A stretch of 43,539 bases of DNA. It comes from Caulobacter sp. CCH9-E1 (GTDB lineage Bacteria > Pseudomonadota > Alphaproteobacteria > Caulobacterales > Caulobacteraceae). Location: NCBI RefSeq assembly GCF_001556515.1, contig NZ_LSJA01000298.1, positions 1 to 43,539 on the forward strand, read 5' to 3'. The position numbers and the translations under genes were made by a program. Each line of letters opens with the position of its first letter. Position 1 is the first letter of the stretch. Below are positions 1-7,501 of this stretch, piece by piece. The notes beneath the pieces are model-generated. The model was not told the origin of the DNA, searched no databases, and worked only from the letters and a program-made list of their open reading frames with translations.

Positions 1-1421
1 ACCGCGAAACCCTTGCCGCTCTCGCCGGCGCGGGCGGCCTCGACCCCGGCGTTCAAGGCCAGAAGGTTGGTCTGGAAGGCGATCTCGTCGATGACGCCGA
101 TGATTTGGCTGATCTGGGACGAAGCGGTCTCGATCTCACGCACCGCGGCGACGGCGTCGCGCACCGAGCCCTCGGTGGCGCGGGCTTCCTCGCGGGCCGC
201 GTCGACCATGCCGTTGGCGCGGCCGGCGCTGTCGGCGGCTTGGCGTACGGCGCCGGTGATCTCGTTGAGGGCGGCGGCGGTCTCTTCCAGGCTGGCGGCC
301 TGCTGCTCGGTGCGGCGCGACAGGTCGTCGGCGGCCTGGGCGATCTCGGCCGCGCCCACATGCACGCCGCGCGACGAGGTTCCGATGTCGCCGAGCGTGG
401 CGTTCAGGGTCTCGGCCGTGGCGTTGAAGTCTTGGCGCAGGCGCTCGTAATCGGCGTGGAAGGCGTTGTTCAGGCGCACGCCGACGTGGCCGCCGGCCAG
501 GCCGGCCAGGCCTCGAGCGAGGCCGTCCATGGCTTCGCGGCGGGCTTCCTCGGCGGCGCGGCGCTCGGCTTCGGCCGCGGCGCGTTGATGTTCGGCGTCC
601 AGACGGGTCTGGTCCTCGCGCTCACGGAGCGCCCGGCGCTCCAGCGCGGCCTCACGGAAGACGGCGATCGACTTGGCCATCTCGCCCAGCTCGTCCGAGC
701 GGTTGGCGAAGGGGACTTCGCTGTCGTAGTCGCCCTTGGCCAGCTTGGCCATGTAGGCGGTGATCGCCTCGATCGGACGCACGACCGCGCGGCGCATGGT
801 CAGGACGCCGCCCAGGATCAATCCGCCCAGCAGCAGGGTCAGGCCGGCCATCAGGCCCAGGTCCCAGACCTGCTTGCGATGCGCGGTGGCCTCGACGGCG
901 GCGTTGTCGGCGGCGATCACCGGCGTGGCCTTGTCGACCATGGCGCGATGGGCCGTGTAGGCGGTCTTCAGCTCGGCATAGGCGGAGTCGGCGGTCGCCT
1001 GGTCGCCGGCCTCTACGGCGGCGACCAGGCGGTCGGCCGCCGCCAGCATCTGCTTGGCGTGGGTGTCGGAGTCGACCAGCAGGATCTGCTTGACCTTGGG
1101 ATCGACGTCCGTCGTCCGCCAATAGTCGACGCGGGCCTGGTATTCGCCGCGCAGGCGCTTGAGCTCGCCGGCGGCCCAGCGCGCGGAGTCCGGCGTGCGG
1201 GTGAAATAGGCGGTCTGGGCGTCGAGATAGGCCTCGATGACATACATCGGGGGCGGCAGGATATCCGCCGTCAGGTCCTTGCCTGCGACGATCTGACGAT
1301 AAAGCGGCCCGCCGATGCGCTGGTTGGCGATCGCGTTCCACGACCCGGCGGTCAGCAGCACAAGGCCCACGGCCAAGGCCGCGCCGAACAGACTCATGGC
1401 CCCGGACAACTTCAGACGCAT
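1..1421 (-). CDS. Methyl-accepting chemotaxis protein, C-terminus cut by the window edge
   Basis: This is a transmembrane chemoreceptor that relays a periplasmic or membrane signal to CheA/CheW. The first 473 residues are visible. There is a membrane segment at about 7-29, a periplasmic region to about 185 and a second membrane segment at about 187-207. A HAMP domain follows at about 205-260, then a charged helix and a second HAMP-like stretch near 290-345. The signalling helices come next and contain the conserved hairpin-tip pattern [19 protein letters not shown]. The reading frame is still open at base 1, so the end of the signalling domain and any CheB/CheR docking tail are missing. The ATG at 1421 is preceded on the minus strand by GGGGGAG. 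The ligand cannot be told from the sequence. The family call is secure. Confidence 0.93.
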   Translation of the reverse strand, partial: MRLKLSGAMSLFGAALAVGLVLLTAGSWNAIANQRIGGPLYRQIVAGKDLTADILPPPMYVIEAYLDAQTAYFTRTPDSARWAAGELKRLRGEYQARVDYWRTTDVDPKVKQILLVDSDTHAKQMLAAADRLVAAVEAGDQATADSAYAELKTAYTAHRAMVDKATPVIAADNAAVEATAHRKQVWDLGLMAGLTLLLGGLILGGVLTMRRAVVRPIEAITAYMAKLAKGDYDSEVPFANRSDELGEMAKSIAVFREAALERRALREREDQTRLDAEHQRAAAEAERRAAEEARREAMDGLARGLAGLAGGHVGVRLNNAFHADYERLRQDFNATAETLNATLGDIGTSSRGVHVGAAEIAQAADDLSRRTEQQAASLEETAAALNEITGAVRQAADSAGRANGMVDAAREEARATEGSVRDAVAAVREIETASSQISQIIGVIDEIAFQTNLLALNAGVEAARAGESGKGFA

Positions 1422-1749
1422 AACGCCCACTCCCCCATGCACGGGGTTAGAAACGCCATAGCAGGCGTGAACTGCGTCTTAATCACGCAGGTCGCCTACC
1501 CAAAATGGGTGCTTTGCGCGTCCGCAATCGCTTTTGACGCAAGGTTTTTGCCGGCGGCGGGGGTGTGGCTGCGGCGAATTGACGCAGGATCCGGCCGGGT
1601 CCTTCGAAGCGGCCGCCCGACGCCGACCATACGCCATTTTCGGGTGGCGCATCGCCAGGATCGCGCCATGATGAGGTGAGCCCGGCCGCCCTGGAACCAA
1701 GGCTTCAACTGGGCTGTTTGACCTTGCGAGTTCAATAGGGAGTTCCGCC
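1422..1749. other. Intergenic region between two divergent genes
   Basis: These 328 bases hold no convincing gene. On the minus strand, upstream of the chemoreceptor, there is a weak match to the Caulobacter housekeeping promoter form: GACGC followed about 11 bases later by GCTATGGC. I would not rely on it without transcript data. GGGAG lies just before the ATG at 1750 on the plus strand. No repeat or hairpin stands out. Confidence 0.4.
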
Positions 1750-2325
1750 ATGCACATCGCCCACGGAAAGTCGCGCGAGCGCGCTCTGGCCGGCCGCGAA
1801 GCGTTCGAGCTGGAGCAGCGGAAGGACTTCCATCCGGTCGGGCAGATCGCCGTCGGCGCGGCGCTGGCCAGCGGCGCCATCATCGCGGCCCTGGTCATGG
1901 GGCGACGGCACGAGAAGGTGCTCGATGACGAGATGTACGCCGTCGAGTTCGCCGAGATGCACGAGCCGGTGGCCCATCAGCCCAAGCCGCTGACCAGCCT
2001 GCTGCTGCCGCCGCTGTTCATCGCCATGACCTTGTCTGGCCTGCGCACCTGGAACGCCCCGTCCAGCCCGGCCCGCACGCGCGCCCTGACGATCTGGAGC
2101 CTGGTGCAGGGCTTCAACGCCCTGTGGCTGGGCCTGGGCGCCAAGCGCCTGGGCGGTCAGCTCAGCGCGGCGACGGCCTCGCTGGCGGCGTCGGCGGCCT
2201 ATGCGATCGAGGCGCGCAAGGTCGGCGGCGGCACGGCCCCCGACCTCGGCTGGGTCGGCCTCGCCAACGCCCTGAGCTCGCAGCTGTGGCGCAAACCCGT
2301 GCCGCGCGCCCCGACGATCCACTAG
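1750..2325 (+). CDS. Membrane protein resembling the TspO/MBR (tryptophan-rich sensory) family
   Basis: The protein has 191 residues and four to five hydrophobic segments, at about 31-52, 83-97, 112-135, 137-155 and 166-182. The second half has the general pattern of TspO/MBR proteins: a helix with FNALWLGLG, a later helix with WVGLANALSSQLW, and a short basic tail. TspO proteins bind porphyrins or other tetrapyrroles in the outer or inner membrane. The first 80 residues are more charged than usual, and the family's first-helix signature is poor, so this is a divergent member at best. GGGAG precedes the ATG. It converges with the DoxX gene 10 bases downstream. It could also be an unrelated membrane protein. 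Confidence 0.55.
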   Translation: MHIAHGKSRERALAGREAFELEQRKDFHPVGQIAVGAALASGAIIAALVMGRRHEKVLDDEMYAVEFAEMHEPVAHQPKPLTSLLLPPLFIAMTLSGLRTWNAPSSPARTRALTIWSLVQGFNALWLGLGAKRLGGQLSAATASLAASAAYAIEARKVGGGTAPDLGWVGLANALSSQLWRKPVPRAPTIH

Positions 2326-2335
2326 CCCACGCGGC

Positions 2336-2788
2336 TCACGGGATCTTCAGCGCCCGATCCAGGCCGAACCGGCCACCGCCCCGCGCGATGAGCAGCAGCA
2401 GCAGGCCAGCCCACGACAGGTGGGTCGGCCAGGCGTCGGGATAGACGAAGATCTCGATCACCGCGGTCATGCCCAGGAACGCCAGGGCCGAGACGCGCGT
2501 GAACAGACCCAGCACCAGCAGGATCGAGAATAGGTGCTCCGAATAGGTCGCCGCGTGGGCGGCGATGTCCGGCGGCAGCAGCGGCACATGATACTCGCTC
2601 TCGAACAGGGCGTAGGTCCCGTCGGTGATATGCAGGATCCCGTCGACCTTGGTGCGGCCGGACAGGAAGAAGACGCCGGCGATCCCCAGGCGCGCGACCA
2701 GCAGAACCAGGTCCTCGGGCAGCAGTTTTTCAGCCATACGGGCGAGCAGGGTCATCGGCGCGCGAAGCGCCGTCGAAATGTCGGTCAT
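2336..2788 (-). CDS. DoxX-family membrane protein, last gene of the bufferin operon
   Basis: The 150-residue protein has four hydrophobic helices and the DoxX pattern. The N-terminal helix reads [20 protein letters not shown], and a later helix carries [20 protein letters not shown]. DoxX-family proteins are small quinone-pool or redox-associated membrane proteins of mostly unknown role. The gene starts 12 bases after the stop of bufC in the same direction, so it is very probably co-transcribed with bufA, bufB and bufC from the SigF-type promoter at 4849-4875. A DoxX gene is a frequent companion of MNIO/DUF2063 pairs. An electron-transfer or oxygen-supply role for the iron enzyme is possible but is my inference. 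Confidence 0.85.
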   Translation of the reverse strand: MTDISTALRAPMTLLARMAEKLLPEDLVLLVARLGIAGVFFLSGRTKVDGILHITDGTYALFESEYHVPLLPPDIAAHAATYSEHLFSILLVLGLFTRVSALAFLGMTAVIEIFVYPDAWPTHLSWAGLLLLLIARGGGRFGLDRALKIP

Positions 2789-2800
2789 CGGGATGGTCCT

Positions 2801-3547
2801 CTAGGGTGAGCCGACGAACACGCCGTCAGCGATCAAGGCGGCGAACAGGGAAGCAAACGGGGCGTCGGGATCGGCGGTCGCTGAGGCTTGAGCGGCCTCG
2901 CCGGCGGTGAGGCTATCCCGGCAGGCGCGCAGGAACGCCGTCTCGGCGGCGCCCACCACCCGGCTGGCCAAGGCCTGGCCTTGGCGGACCACAAGCAAGG
3001 TCTCCGGCGTCTCGGACAGTTCGAGGTCCTCGGCGCCGTCGCGCGCCGCCCGCCACAGGCTGGGCAGGCCGGCGTCGAAGGCGGCGAAGCGGACGCTGGG
3101 GTGAAGCGTCAGGCGCGTCTGGGCGAGGGCGTTGGGCGCGAGGCGCGAGAGCGCGTCGGCCTCCAGCACGGGCGCCTCGGCGGCGAACAGGGCCTCGGTC
3201 CACAGGCGGTCGAGATGGGCGATCCCGGCCAGGTAAGGCAGTTCGGCGGCGGGCGGGAAGCGCTGCAGCCAGGCCGGAAAGTCCGCGCCGTAGTCCAGCA
3301 GGGCGGCGCTGGCGGGCGGGGCCTCGCGGGCGAAGAGGGCGGCCGCGGCGCGGAACCAGTCCTCGCCGACCATCGTCTGGACGGTGGGGAAGTTGTCGGC
3401 CAGGGCGTCGACGCAGCCCTTGGCGATGGTGTTGCGATAGACCGCAAGGCCGGGGTGCTCACCCTCGTCCAGCCACGGCGACAGGGCCGCGCGGTGGCCA
3501 CCGATCGCGGCGACGAAGGCGTCCTGGAAGTCGAGCAGCTCAGGCAT
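2801..3547 (-). CDS. bufC: BufC, DUF2063-family partner of the MNIO enzyme
   Basis: This is a 248-residue soluble protein. Its N-terminal helical domain (about 1-100) matches the DUF2063 family, with LAVYRNTIAKGCVDALADNF and a following MVGEDWFRAAAALFA helix. The second half (about 115-240) is the variable domain. In the bufferin and related methanobactin-type pathways, proteins of this family form a complex with the DUF692 iron enzyme and help present the precursor peptide. The start overlaps the 3' end of bufB by 8 bases, a sign of translational coupling. The overlap and fixed gene order make the functional pairing strong. Biochemical detail is taken from the family and not visible here. 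Confidence 0.9.
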   Translation of the reverse strand: MPELLDFQDAFVAAIGGHRAALSPWLDEGEHPGLAVYRNTIAKGCVDALADNFPTVQTMVGEDWFRAAAALFAREAPPASAALLDYGADFPAWLQRFPPAAELPYLAGIAHLDRLWTEALFAAEAPVLEADALSRLAPNALAQTRLTLHPSVRFAAFDAGLPSLWRAARDGAEDLELSETPETLLVVRQGQALASRVVGAAETAFLRACRDSLTAGEAAQASATADPDAPFASLFAALIADGVFVGSP

Positions 3548-4379
3548 GAGCCGGCTCCAGGGCGGCGAGCTCGGCGGCGGCGCGGTCGCGCTCGGCCATC
3601 AGGACGGCGAAGGCGGGAATGTCGTCGTCGCGCTCGATGAGCGTCGGGCGCGGGCCGACGCGTCGGATCAGGCGGCGGTAGAGGGTCCAGACGGGCTCGG
3701 CCACCGGCGCGCCGTGGGTGTCGATCAGCAGGCCGGAGCCGCCTTCATCGACGCCGTGGCCGGCCAAGTGAACCTCGCCGATCGCCTCGGCGGGGAGGGC
3801 GTCCAGATAGGCCTCTGCGCCGTAGCCGAGGTTGCTGGCGCTGACGAAGACGTTGTTGACGTCGACCAGCAGGCCGCAGCCGGTGCGGGCGACCAGGGCC
3901 TTCAGGAAGTCGACCTCGTCGAGGTCGTGGCCCTTCAGCGGCAGGTACAGCGACGGGTTCTCGATCAGGACGCGGCGGGCGAGGGCTTCCTGCATCTGGT
4001 CGATATTGTCGGCGATGCGGGCCAGCGCCGCCTGGGTGCGGGGGAAGGGTAGCAGGTCGGGCTGGTGCGCCCCGCGATGGGTCGACCAGGCCAGGTGCTC
4101 GGAAACGACGAACGGCTCGAACCGGTCGACCAGGCGCTTGAGGGCGGCCAGGTGCTCGCGGTCCGGGTCGGCGTCCGCGGCCAGCGACAGGCCCACGCCA
4201 TGCAGGGACAGGGGGCGACGAGCGCGGATCGCCTCCAGCGCCGACAGTCTCGGACCGCCGGCCGACATGTAGTTCTCGGGATGGACCTCTAACCACAGGC
4301 CCTCGGCCGTCGCCGCGAGGGCGTCGGCATAGTGCTCGGGTTTCAGGCCAAGGCCGGCGGTGGGGAGCATTTCCAGCAT
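3540..4379 (-). CDS. bufB: BufB, multinuclear non-heme iron oxidase (MNIO, DUF692) that modifies bufferin
   Basis: The protein has 279 residues and a TIM-barrel fold by family. The expected metal ligands are easy to see in order: LEVHPENYM, LSLHGVGLSL, a central IENPSLYL, LVDVNNVFVSASN, EVHLAGH, LIDTHGAPV and ERDDDIP. MNIO enzymes oxidise cysteines of a precursor peptide. For bufferins the reported product is a thiooxazole that binds copper. The gene lies between bufA and bufC. It is separated from bufA by 129 bases containing a long inverted repeat, and its stop overlaps the start of bufC. The family assignment is firm. The exact product made here is inferred from the neighbours. Confidence 0.93.
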   Translation of the reverse strand: MLEMLPTAGLGLKPEHYADALAATAEGLWLEVHPENYMSAGGPRLSALEAIRARRPLSLHGVGLSLAADADPDREHLAALKRLVDRFEPFVVSEHLAWSTHRGAHQPDLLPFPRTQAALARIADNIDQMQEALARRVLIENPSLYLPLKGHDLDEVDFLKALVARTGCGLLVDVNNVFVSASNLGYGAEAYLDALPAEAIGEVHLAGHGVDEGGSGLLIDTHGAPVAEPVWTLYRRLIRRVGPRPTLIERDDDIPAFAVLMAERDRAAAELAALEPAHA

Positions 4380-4389
4380 ATTTCCAGCG

Positions 4390-4489
4390 TGTCATCCCGG
4401 GCGGCGAAGCCGACCGGGGACCCAGGGGCGGGCGGCGGTGCGGTCGCCCCTGGGTCCCGGCTCTCCGCTACGCTACGGCCGGGATGACA
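4390..4489. repeat. Intergenic inverted repeat, copy 1 (inside the bufferin operon)
   Basis: Outer arms TGTCATCCCGG and CCGGGATGACA enclose inner arms GGGACCCAGGGGCG and CGCCCCTGGGTCCC, giving a long two-part hairpin. The same element lies at 34235-34336 in the opposite orientation. It sits between the end of bufA (4509) and the start of bufB (4379). Any hairpin formed in the mRNA would lie between the abundant-precursor gene and the enzyme genes. There is no T-run, so a simple intrinsic terminator is unlikely. Confidence 0.9.
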
Positions 4490-4508
4490 ATGATTTTGAG
4501 AGTTGGCG

Positions 4509-4787
4509 CTACGCCTTCGGCGTCAGCGAGCCCATGCCCTTGGGGGTCTTGGTCGTGACGCACGTGCCCTTGGGAACCATCTTCCAGGCGTCGCCCTGGT
4601 AGTCGACCTTCGAGGTGCCGGCGCACGAGGTGCCCGCGCCCGCCTTGCAGTCGTTCTGGCCGGCCTTGGCCACGCCGTAGCACTTTTCGCTGTCGCCCTT
4701 GGCCTTGTGCTCGTCGGCGGCGGCCATCGAGACGCCGGCGCTGAGCGCGATGACGGCGGCGAGGGCGGCGGAAGCGGTGCGGTTCAT
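4509..4787 (-). CDS. bufA: BufA, bufferin-type precursor peptide (DUF2282 family)
   Basis: The precursor has 92 residues. A Sec-type signal peptide covers about 1-24 (basic start, hydrophobic core, AAA before the acidic DEHKAKGD). The remaining part has exactly four cysteines, in the contexts KCYG, NDCK, SCAG and GTCV, which is the DUF2282 pattern. In bufferins such cysteines are modified by BufB/BufC, and the product binds copper in the periplasm. The start is well set, with AGGAGAAAA lying upstream of the ATG. Transcription probably begins at the SigF-type promoter at 4849-4875. This is the first gene of the operon. Before the MNIO family was understood, such genes were annotated simply as hypothetical secreted proteins. 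Confidence 0.92.
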   Translation of the reverse strand: MNRTASAALAAVIALSAGVSMAAADEHKAKGDSEKCYGVAKAGQNDCKAGAGTSCAGTSKVDYQGDAWKMVPKGTCVTTKTPKGMGSLTPKA

Positions 4788-4848
4788 GGGGTTTTCTCCT
4801 AAGCGTTTCGCGCCGAGGCGGCCCTATCACCGCTCGGTCGTGGGGAAG

Positions 4849-4875
4849 TACGAAGCGGAACCGTCCGAGGTTACA
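4849..4875 (-). promoter_or_regulatory. SigF-type promoter of the bufA operon
   Basis: On the minus strand TGTAACC (4875-4869) is followed by exactly 16 bases and then CGTA (4852-4849). The promoter of sigF itself has the same form, GTAACC-N16-CGAA. The predicted transcript start is about 55 bases before the bufA ATG. A GTAACC/CGWA type element is what I recall being reported for Caulobacter SigF targets. Confidence 0.82.
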
Positions 4876-4938
4876 CCGGTCTTCGAACAAAATTTCGACC
4901 GATCTTGCGGCGCAGGTTCCGGCCGCGAGCGCGGCTGT

Positions 4939-4966
4939 GTAACCATTGGGGACTCGCGCGCGAATA
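4939..4966 (+). promoter_or_regulatory. SigF-type autoregulatory promoter of sigF-nrsF
   Basis: GTAACC at 4939-4944, a 16-base spacer and CGAATA at 4961-4966 match the bufA operon promoter in both boxes and in spacing. The expected transcript start, near 4972-4974, is only a few bases before the likely GTG start of sigF at 4976. The mRNA would then be almost leaderless. Confidence 0.8.
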
Positions 4967-4975
4967 GGGGTGGGC

Positions 4976-5512
4976 GTGACGGAGACCGAGACCCGTTTGA
5001 AGGCGCTGATGCTGCGCGGGCTGGAGGGCGACGCCTCGGCCTATCGCGCCTGCCTGGCCCTGCTTGGGGCCCGGCTTCGCGCCTATTTCGCGCGTCGGAT
5101 GGCCGGCGCGCCCGGCGATGTGGAGGATCTTGTGCAGGAGACGCTGCTGGCGGTGCATCTGAAGCGGTCGACCTGGGACCCGTCCCAGTCGTTCACCGCC
5201 TGGGCGCACGCGGTGGCGCGCTACAAGCTGATCGACCACTGGCGCCGGCGGAAGATCCGCCAGACCCTGCCGATCGAGGACCACATCGAGTTCCTGGCCG
5301 CCGACGATCCCGAACCCTCCGTCGGGATCGAGCTGGATCGCGCCCTGGCCAGCCTGCCCGAGAAGCAGCGGATCCTGGTGTCCGACGTCAAGCTGACGGG
5401 CCTCAGCCTAGCCGAGGCCGGGGCGCGGGCCGGCATCTCCGAGGGCGCGGCCAAGGTCGCCCTGCACCGGGCGCTGAAGGTGCTGGCCGAGAGGATGCGC
5501 CATGCGGACTGA
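4976..5512 (+). CDS. sigF: SigF, ECF-type RNA polymerase sigma factor
   Basis: From the GTG at 4976 the protein has 178 residues. Region 2 spans about 15-85: DVEDLVQETLLAVH is the conserved core-binding helix and SFTAWAHAVARYKLIDHWRR the -10 contacting part. Region 4 spans about 115-170 and ends in the helix-turn-helix SLAEAGARAGISEGAAKVAL. There is no extra sensor domain. The frame is open further upstream, but a start before 4967 would lie inside the promoter. GTG at 4970 or 4976 is therefore the sensible choice. The gene overlaps nrsF by 11 bases. In Caulobacter crescentus SigF answers chromium and cadmium stress and drives the neighbouring operon. Sequence and context both fit that. Confidence 0.9.
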   Translation: MTETETRLKALMLRGLEGDASAYRACLALLGARLRAYFARRMAGAPGDVEDLVQETLLAVHLKRSTWDPSQSFTAWAHAVARYKLIDHWRRRKIRQTLPIEDHIEFLAADDPEPSVGIELDRALASLPEKQRILVSDVKLTGLSLAEAGARAGISEGAAKVALHRALKVLAERMRHAD

Positions 5513-6140
5513 GGACCTGATCGAGGCCCTGGCCGCCGACGGCGCGCCGATCCGTCCGCCGCCGCGCCGCCTCGCCGCGGTCGCGGGCGCCGGCGCCCTG
5601 GTGGCGCTGGTCCTGGTGCTGGTCTGGCTGCGCCCGCGCCACGACCTGATGTCGGCGATGCTGGGCGGCATGTTCTGGATGAAGGCGCTCTACACCGCCG
5701 CCTTGGGCCTGGCCGGCTATCTGGCGATCGAGCGCCTGTCGCGGCCGGCGGGAGGCGGTCGGCGCGGCTGGCTGCTGGGCGGCGCGGCCCTGGTGGTGTT
5801 CGTCGCGGCCGGCGTCGTCCAGGCGATGCGCAGCCCCGACATCCAGGCGGCCCTGCACATGCTGCGTGGCCACTCGTGGCACTCGTGCAGCGTCAACATC
5901 CTGATCCTGGGCCTGCCGATGCTGGCGCTGGGCCTCGTGGCCGTGCGCGGCATGGCCCCCACGCGGCCCGTCGCCGCCGGCTTCGCCACGGGCCTGTTCG
6001 CCGGCGGCGTGGCGGCCACCGTCTATGGCCTGCACTGCCCGGAGAACACCTTCACCTTCGTGGCGCTGTGGTACAGCCTGGGCGTTCTGCTGCTGGCCCT
6101 GATCGGCGCGATCGCCGGGCGCTGGGCTCTGCGCTGGTAG
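5502..6140 (+). CDS. nrsF: NrsF, membrane anti-sigma factor of SigF (DUF1109 family)
   Basis: The protein has 212 residues, a short cytoplasmic N-terminus (about 1-25) that should hold the sigma factor, and six hydrophobic segments. Two cysteines, C129 in HSWHSC and C179 in LHCPE, lie at membrane boundaries. They match the pair known to be needed for metal-triggered release of SigF in Caulobacter (residue numbers there differ by about two). The ATG lies inside the last codons of sigF, so the two proteins should be made in a fixed ratio. A bidirectional-looking hairpin follows at 6153-6176. DUF1109 membership and position make the call strong. Confidence 0.9.
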   Translation: MRTEDLIEALAADGAPIRPPPRRLAAVAGAGALVALVLVLVWLRPRHDLMSAMLGGMFWMKALYTAALGLAGYLAIERLSRPAGGGRRGWLLGGAALVVFVAAGVVQAMRSPDIQAALHMLRGHSWHSCSVNILILGLPMLALGLVAVRGMAPTRPVAAGFATGLFAGGVAATVYGLHCPENTFTFVALWYSLGVLLLALIGAIAGRWALRW

Positions 6141-6147
6141 AACACAG

Positions 6148-6176
6148 AAAAAGCCCCCCGGATCGCTCCGGAGGGC
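6148..6176 (-). terminator. Intrinsic terminator after fba
   Basis: Arms GCCCCCCGGA (6153-6162) and TCCGGAGGGC (6167-6176) pair with one mismatch around a 4-base loop. Read on the minus strand the stem is followed by a run of five T (6152-6148), the normal form for terminating fba. It may also slow transcripts of nrsF coming from the other side. Confidence 0.8.
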
Positions 6177-6199
6177 CTCTGTCTCAACGATCTCGACGC

Positions 6200-7291
6200 C
6201 TACTCGGCGGCGGCCTTGGTCTGGCGGTCGCCGAACTTGGCGTGCAGCTCGCCCGAGGCGTAGCGCTTGGCCATGGCGGCGGTCGACATCGGCTTGATCT
6301 TGTCGGCCCAGCCGGCCGAGCCGAACTCGGTGAAGCGGGCTTCGCAGACCTTGCGCATGGCTTCCTTGGCCGGCTTCAGATAGGCGCGCGGATCGAACTC
6401 CGACGGCTTTTCCATCAGCACCTTGCGGATCGCGCCGGTGATGGCCAGGCGGTTGTCGGTGTCGACGTTGATCTTGCGCACGCCGTGCTTGATGCCGCGC
6501 TGGATCTCTTCGACCGGCACGCCCCAGGTCTGGGGCATCTCGCCGCCGTACTGGTTGATGATGTCCTGCAGCTCCTGCGGCACCGAGCTGGAGCCGTGCA
6601 TGACGAGGTGGGTGTTGGGCAGGCGCTGGTGGATCTCCTCGATCACGTTCATGGCCAGGACGTCGCCGTCCGGCTTGCGCGTGAACTTGTAGGCGCCGTG
6701 GCTGGTGCCCATGGCGATGGCGAGGGCGTCGACGCCGGTGGCGTGGACGAACTCGACCGCCTGGTCGGGATCGGTCAGCAGCTCGTCGTGCGACAGCTTG
6801 CCCTCGAAGCCGTGGCCGTCCTCGGCCTCGCCCATGCCGGTTTCCAGCGAGCCGAGCACGCCCAGCTCGCCCTCGACCGAGACGCCGCAGGCGTGAGCCA
6901 TCTGGACGACGCGACGGGTGACGTCGACGTTGTACTCGTAGCTGGCGGGGGTCTTGGCGTCCTCCATCAGCGAGCCGTCCATCATCACCGAGGTGAAGCC
7001 ATACTGGATCGCCGTGGCGCAGGTCGCCGGGCCGTTGCCGTGGTCCTGGTGCATGCAGACCGGAATGTGCGGATAGAGTTCGACGAGCCCGTCGATCAGG
7101 CGGGCCAGCACGATGTCGCTGGCGTAGCTGCGTGCGCCGCGCGAGGCCTGGATGATGACCGGCGAGTTGACGGCGTCGGCCGCCTCCATGATCGCCAGGC
7201 CCTGTTCCATGTTGTTGATGTTGAAGGCCGGAAGCGCGTACTCATGCTCGGCGGCATGGTCCAGCAACTGTCGCAACGTGATGCGAGCCAA
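6200..7291 (-). CDS. fba: Class II fructose-bisphosphate aldolase
   Basis: The enzyme cleaves fructose 1,6-bisphosphate to glyceraldehyde 3-phosphate and dihydroxyacetone phosphate. It is zinc dependent. From the TTG at 7291 the protein has 363 residues. The N-terminus [10 protein letters not shown], the catalytic and zinc site HQDHGNG (D83, H84), the EGELG segment and the NVDTD phosphate site are all present. I chose TTG because GGAGAG lies 6 bases before it and because the homologous protein begins at [10 protein letters not shown]. The longer open frame to 7417 adds an unlikely arginine-rich stretch. The gene follows pgk in the same direction after 210 bases that contain two hairpins. Confidence 0.95.
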   Translation of the reverse strand: MARITLRQLLDHAAEHEYALPAFNINNMEQGLAIMEAADAVNSPVIIQASRGARSYASDIVLARLIDGLVELYPHIPVCMHQDHGNGPATCATAIQYGFTSVMMDGSLMEDAKTPASYEYNVDVTRRVVQMAHACGVSVEGELGVLGSLETGMGEAEDGHGFEGKLSHDELLTDPDQAVEFVHATGVDALAIAMGTSHGAYKFTRKPDGDVLAMNVIEEIHQRLPNTHLVMHGSSSVPQELQDIINQYGGEMPQTWGVPVEEIQRGIKHGVRKINVDTDNRLAITGAIRKVLMEKPSEFDPRAYLKPAKEAMRKVCEARFTEFGSAGWADKIKPMSTAAMAKRYASGELHAKFGDRQTKAAAE

Positions 7292-7442
7292 CGTAATCTC
7301 TCCTGCAAGCGTGAAGTGGGTGGGTTCGTTTCTTGTTGTTGGGGCCGTGACGCTTGTGCGTTCTCTGCCCGGGTCTCTTCTAGGTCTCGAGCGCGTCAGG
7401 GCGGTGAAAAACCGCACACACTTTCGCCTAACGCGCTTTGTC

Positions 7443-7485
7443 GTTCAGTCTGATACAGGCTGAACGCGGATCTGCACGATCCGCG
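7443..7485 (-). promoter_or_regulatory. Two adjacent hairpins between pgk and fba
   Basis: One inverted repeat pairs 7443-7452 with 7456-7465 (one G-T mismatch, 3-base loop). The next pairs CGCGGATC (7465-7472) with GATCCGCG (7478-7485) perfectly around TGCAC. They share one base. No T-run follows on the minus strand, so they may stabilise or process the mRNA, or serve as an operator. This cannot be told apart here. Confidence 0.6.
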
Positions 7486-7501
7486 CCAGCGAGTTACTCT
7501 T

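Noticed and set aside
105..1679. Long plus-strand open frame opposite the chemoreceptor
   Set aside because: Glycine/alanine/valine-rich shadow of the real minus-strand gene. It has no family motif and arises from the high third-position GC.
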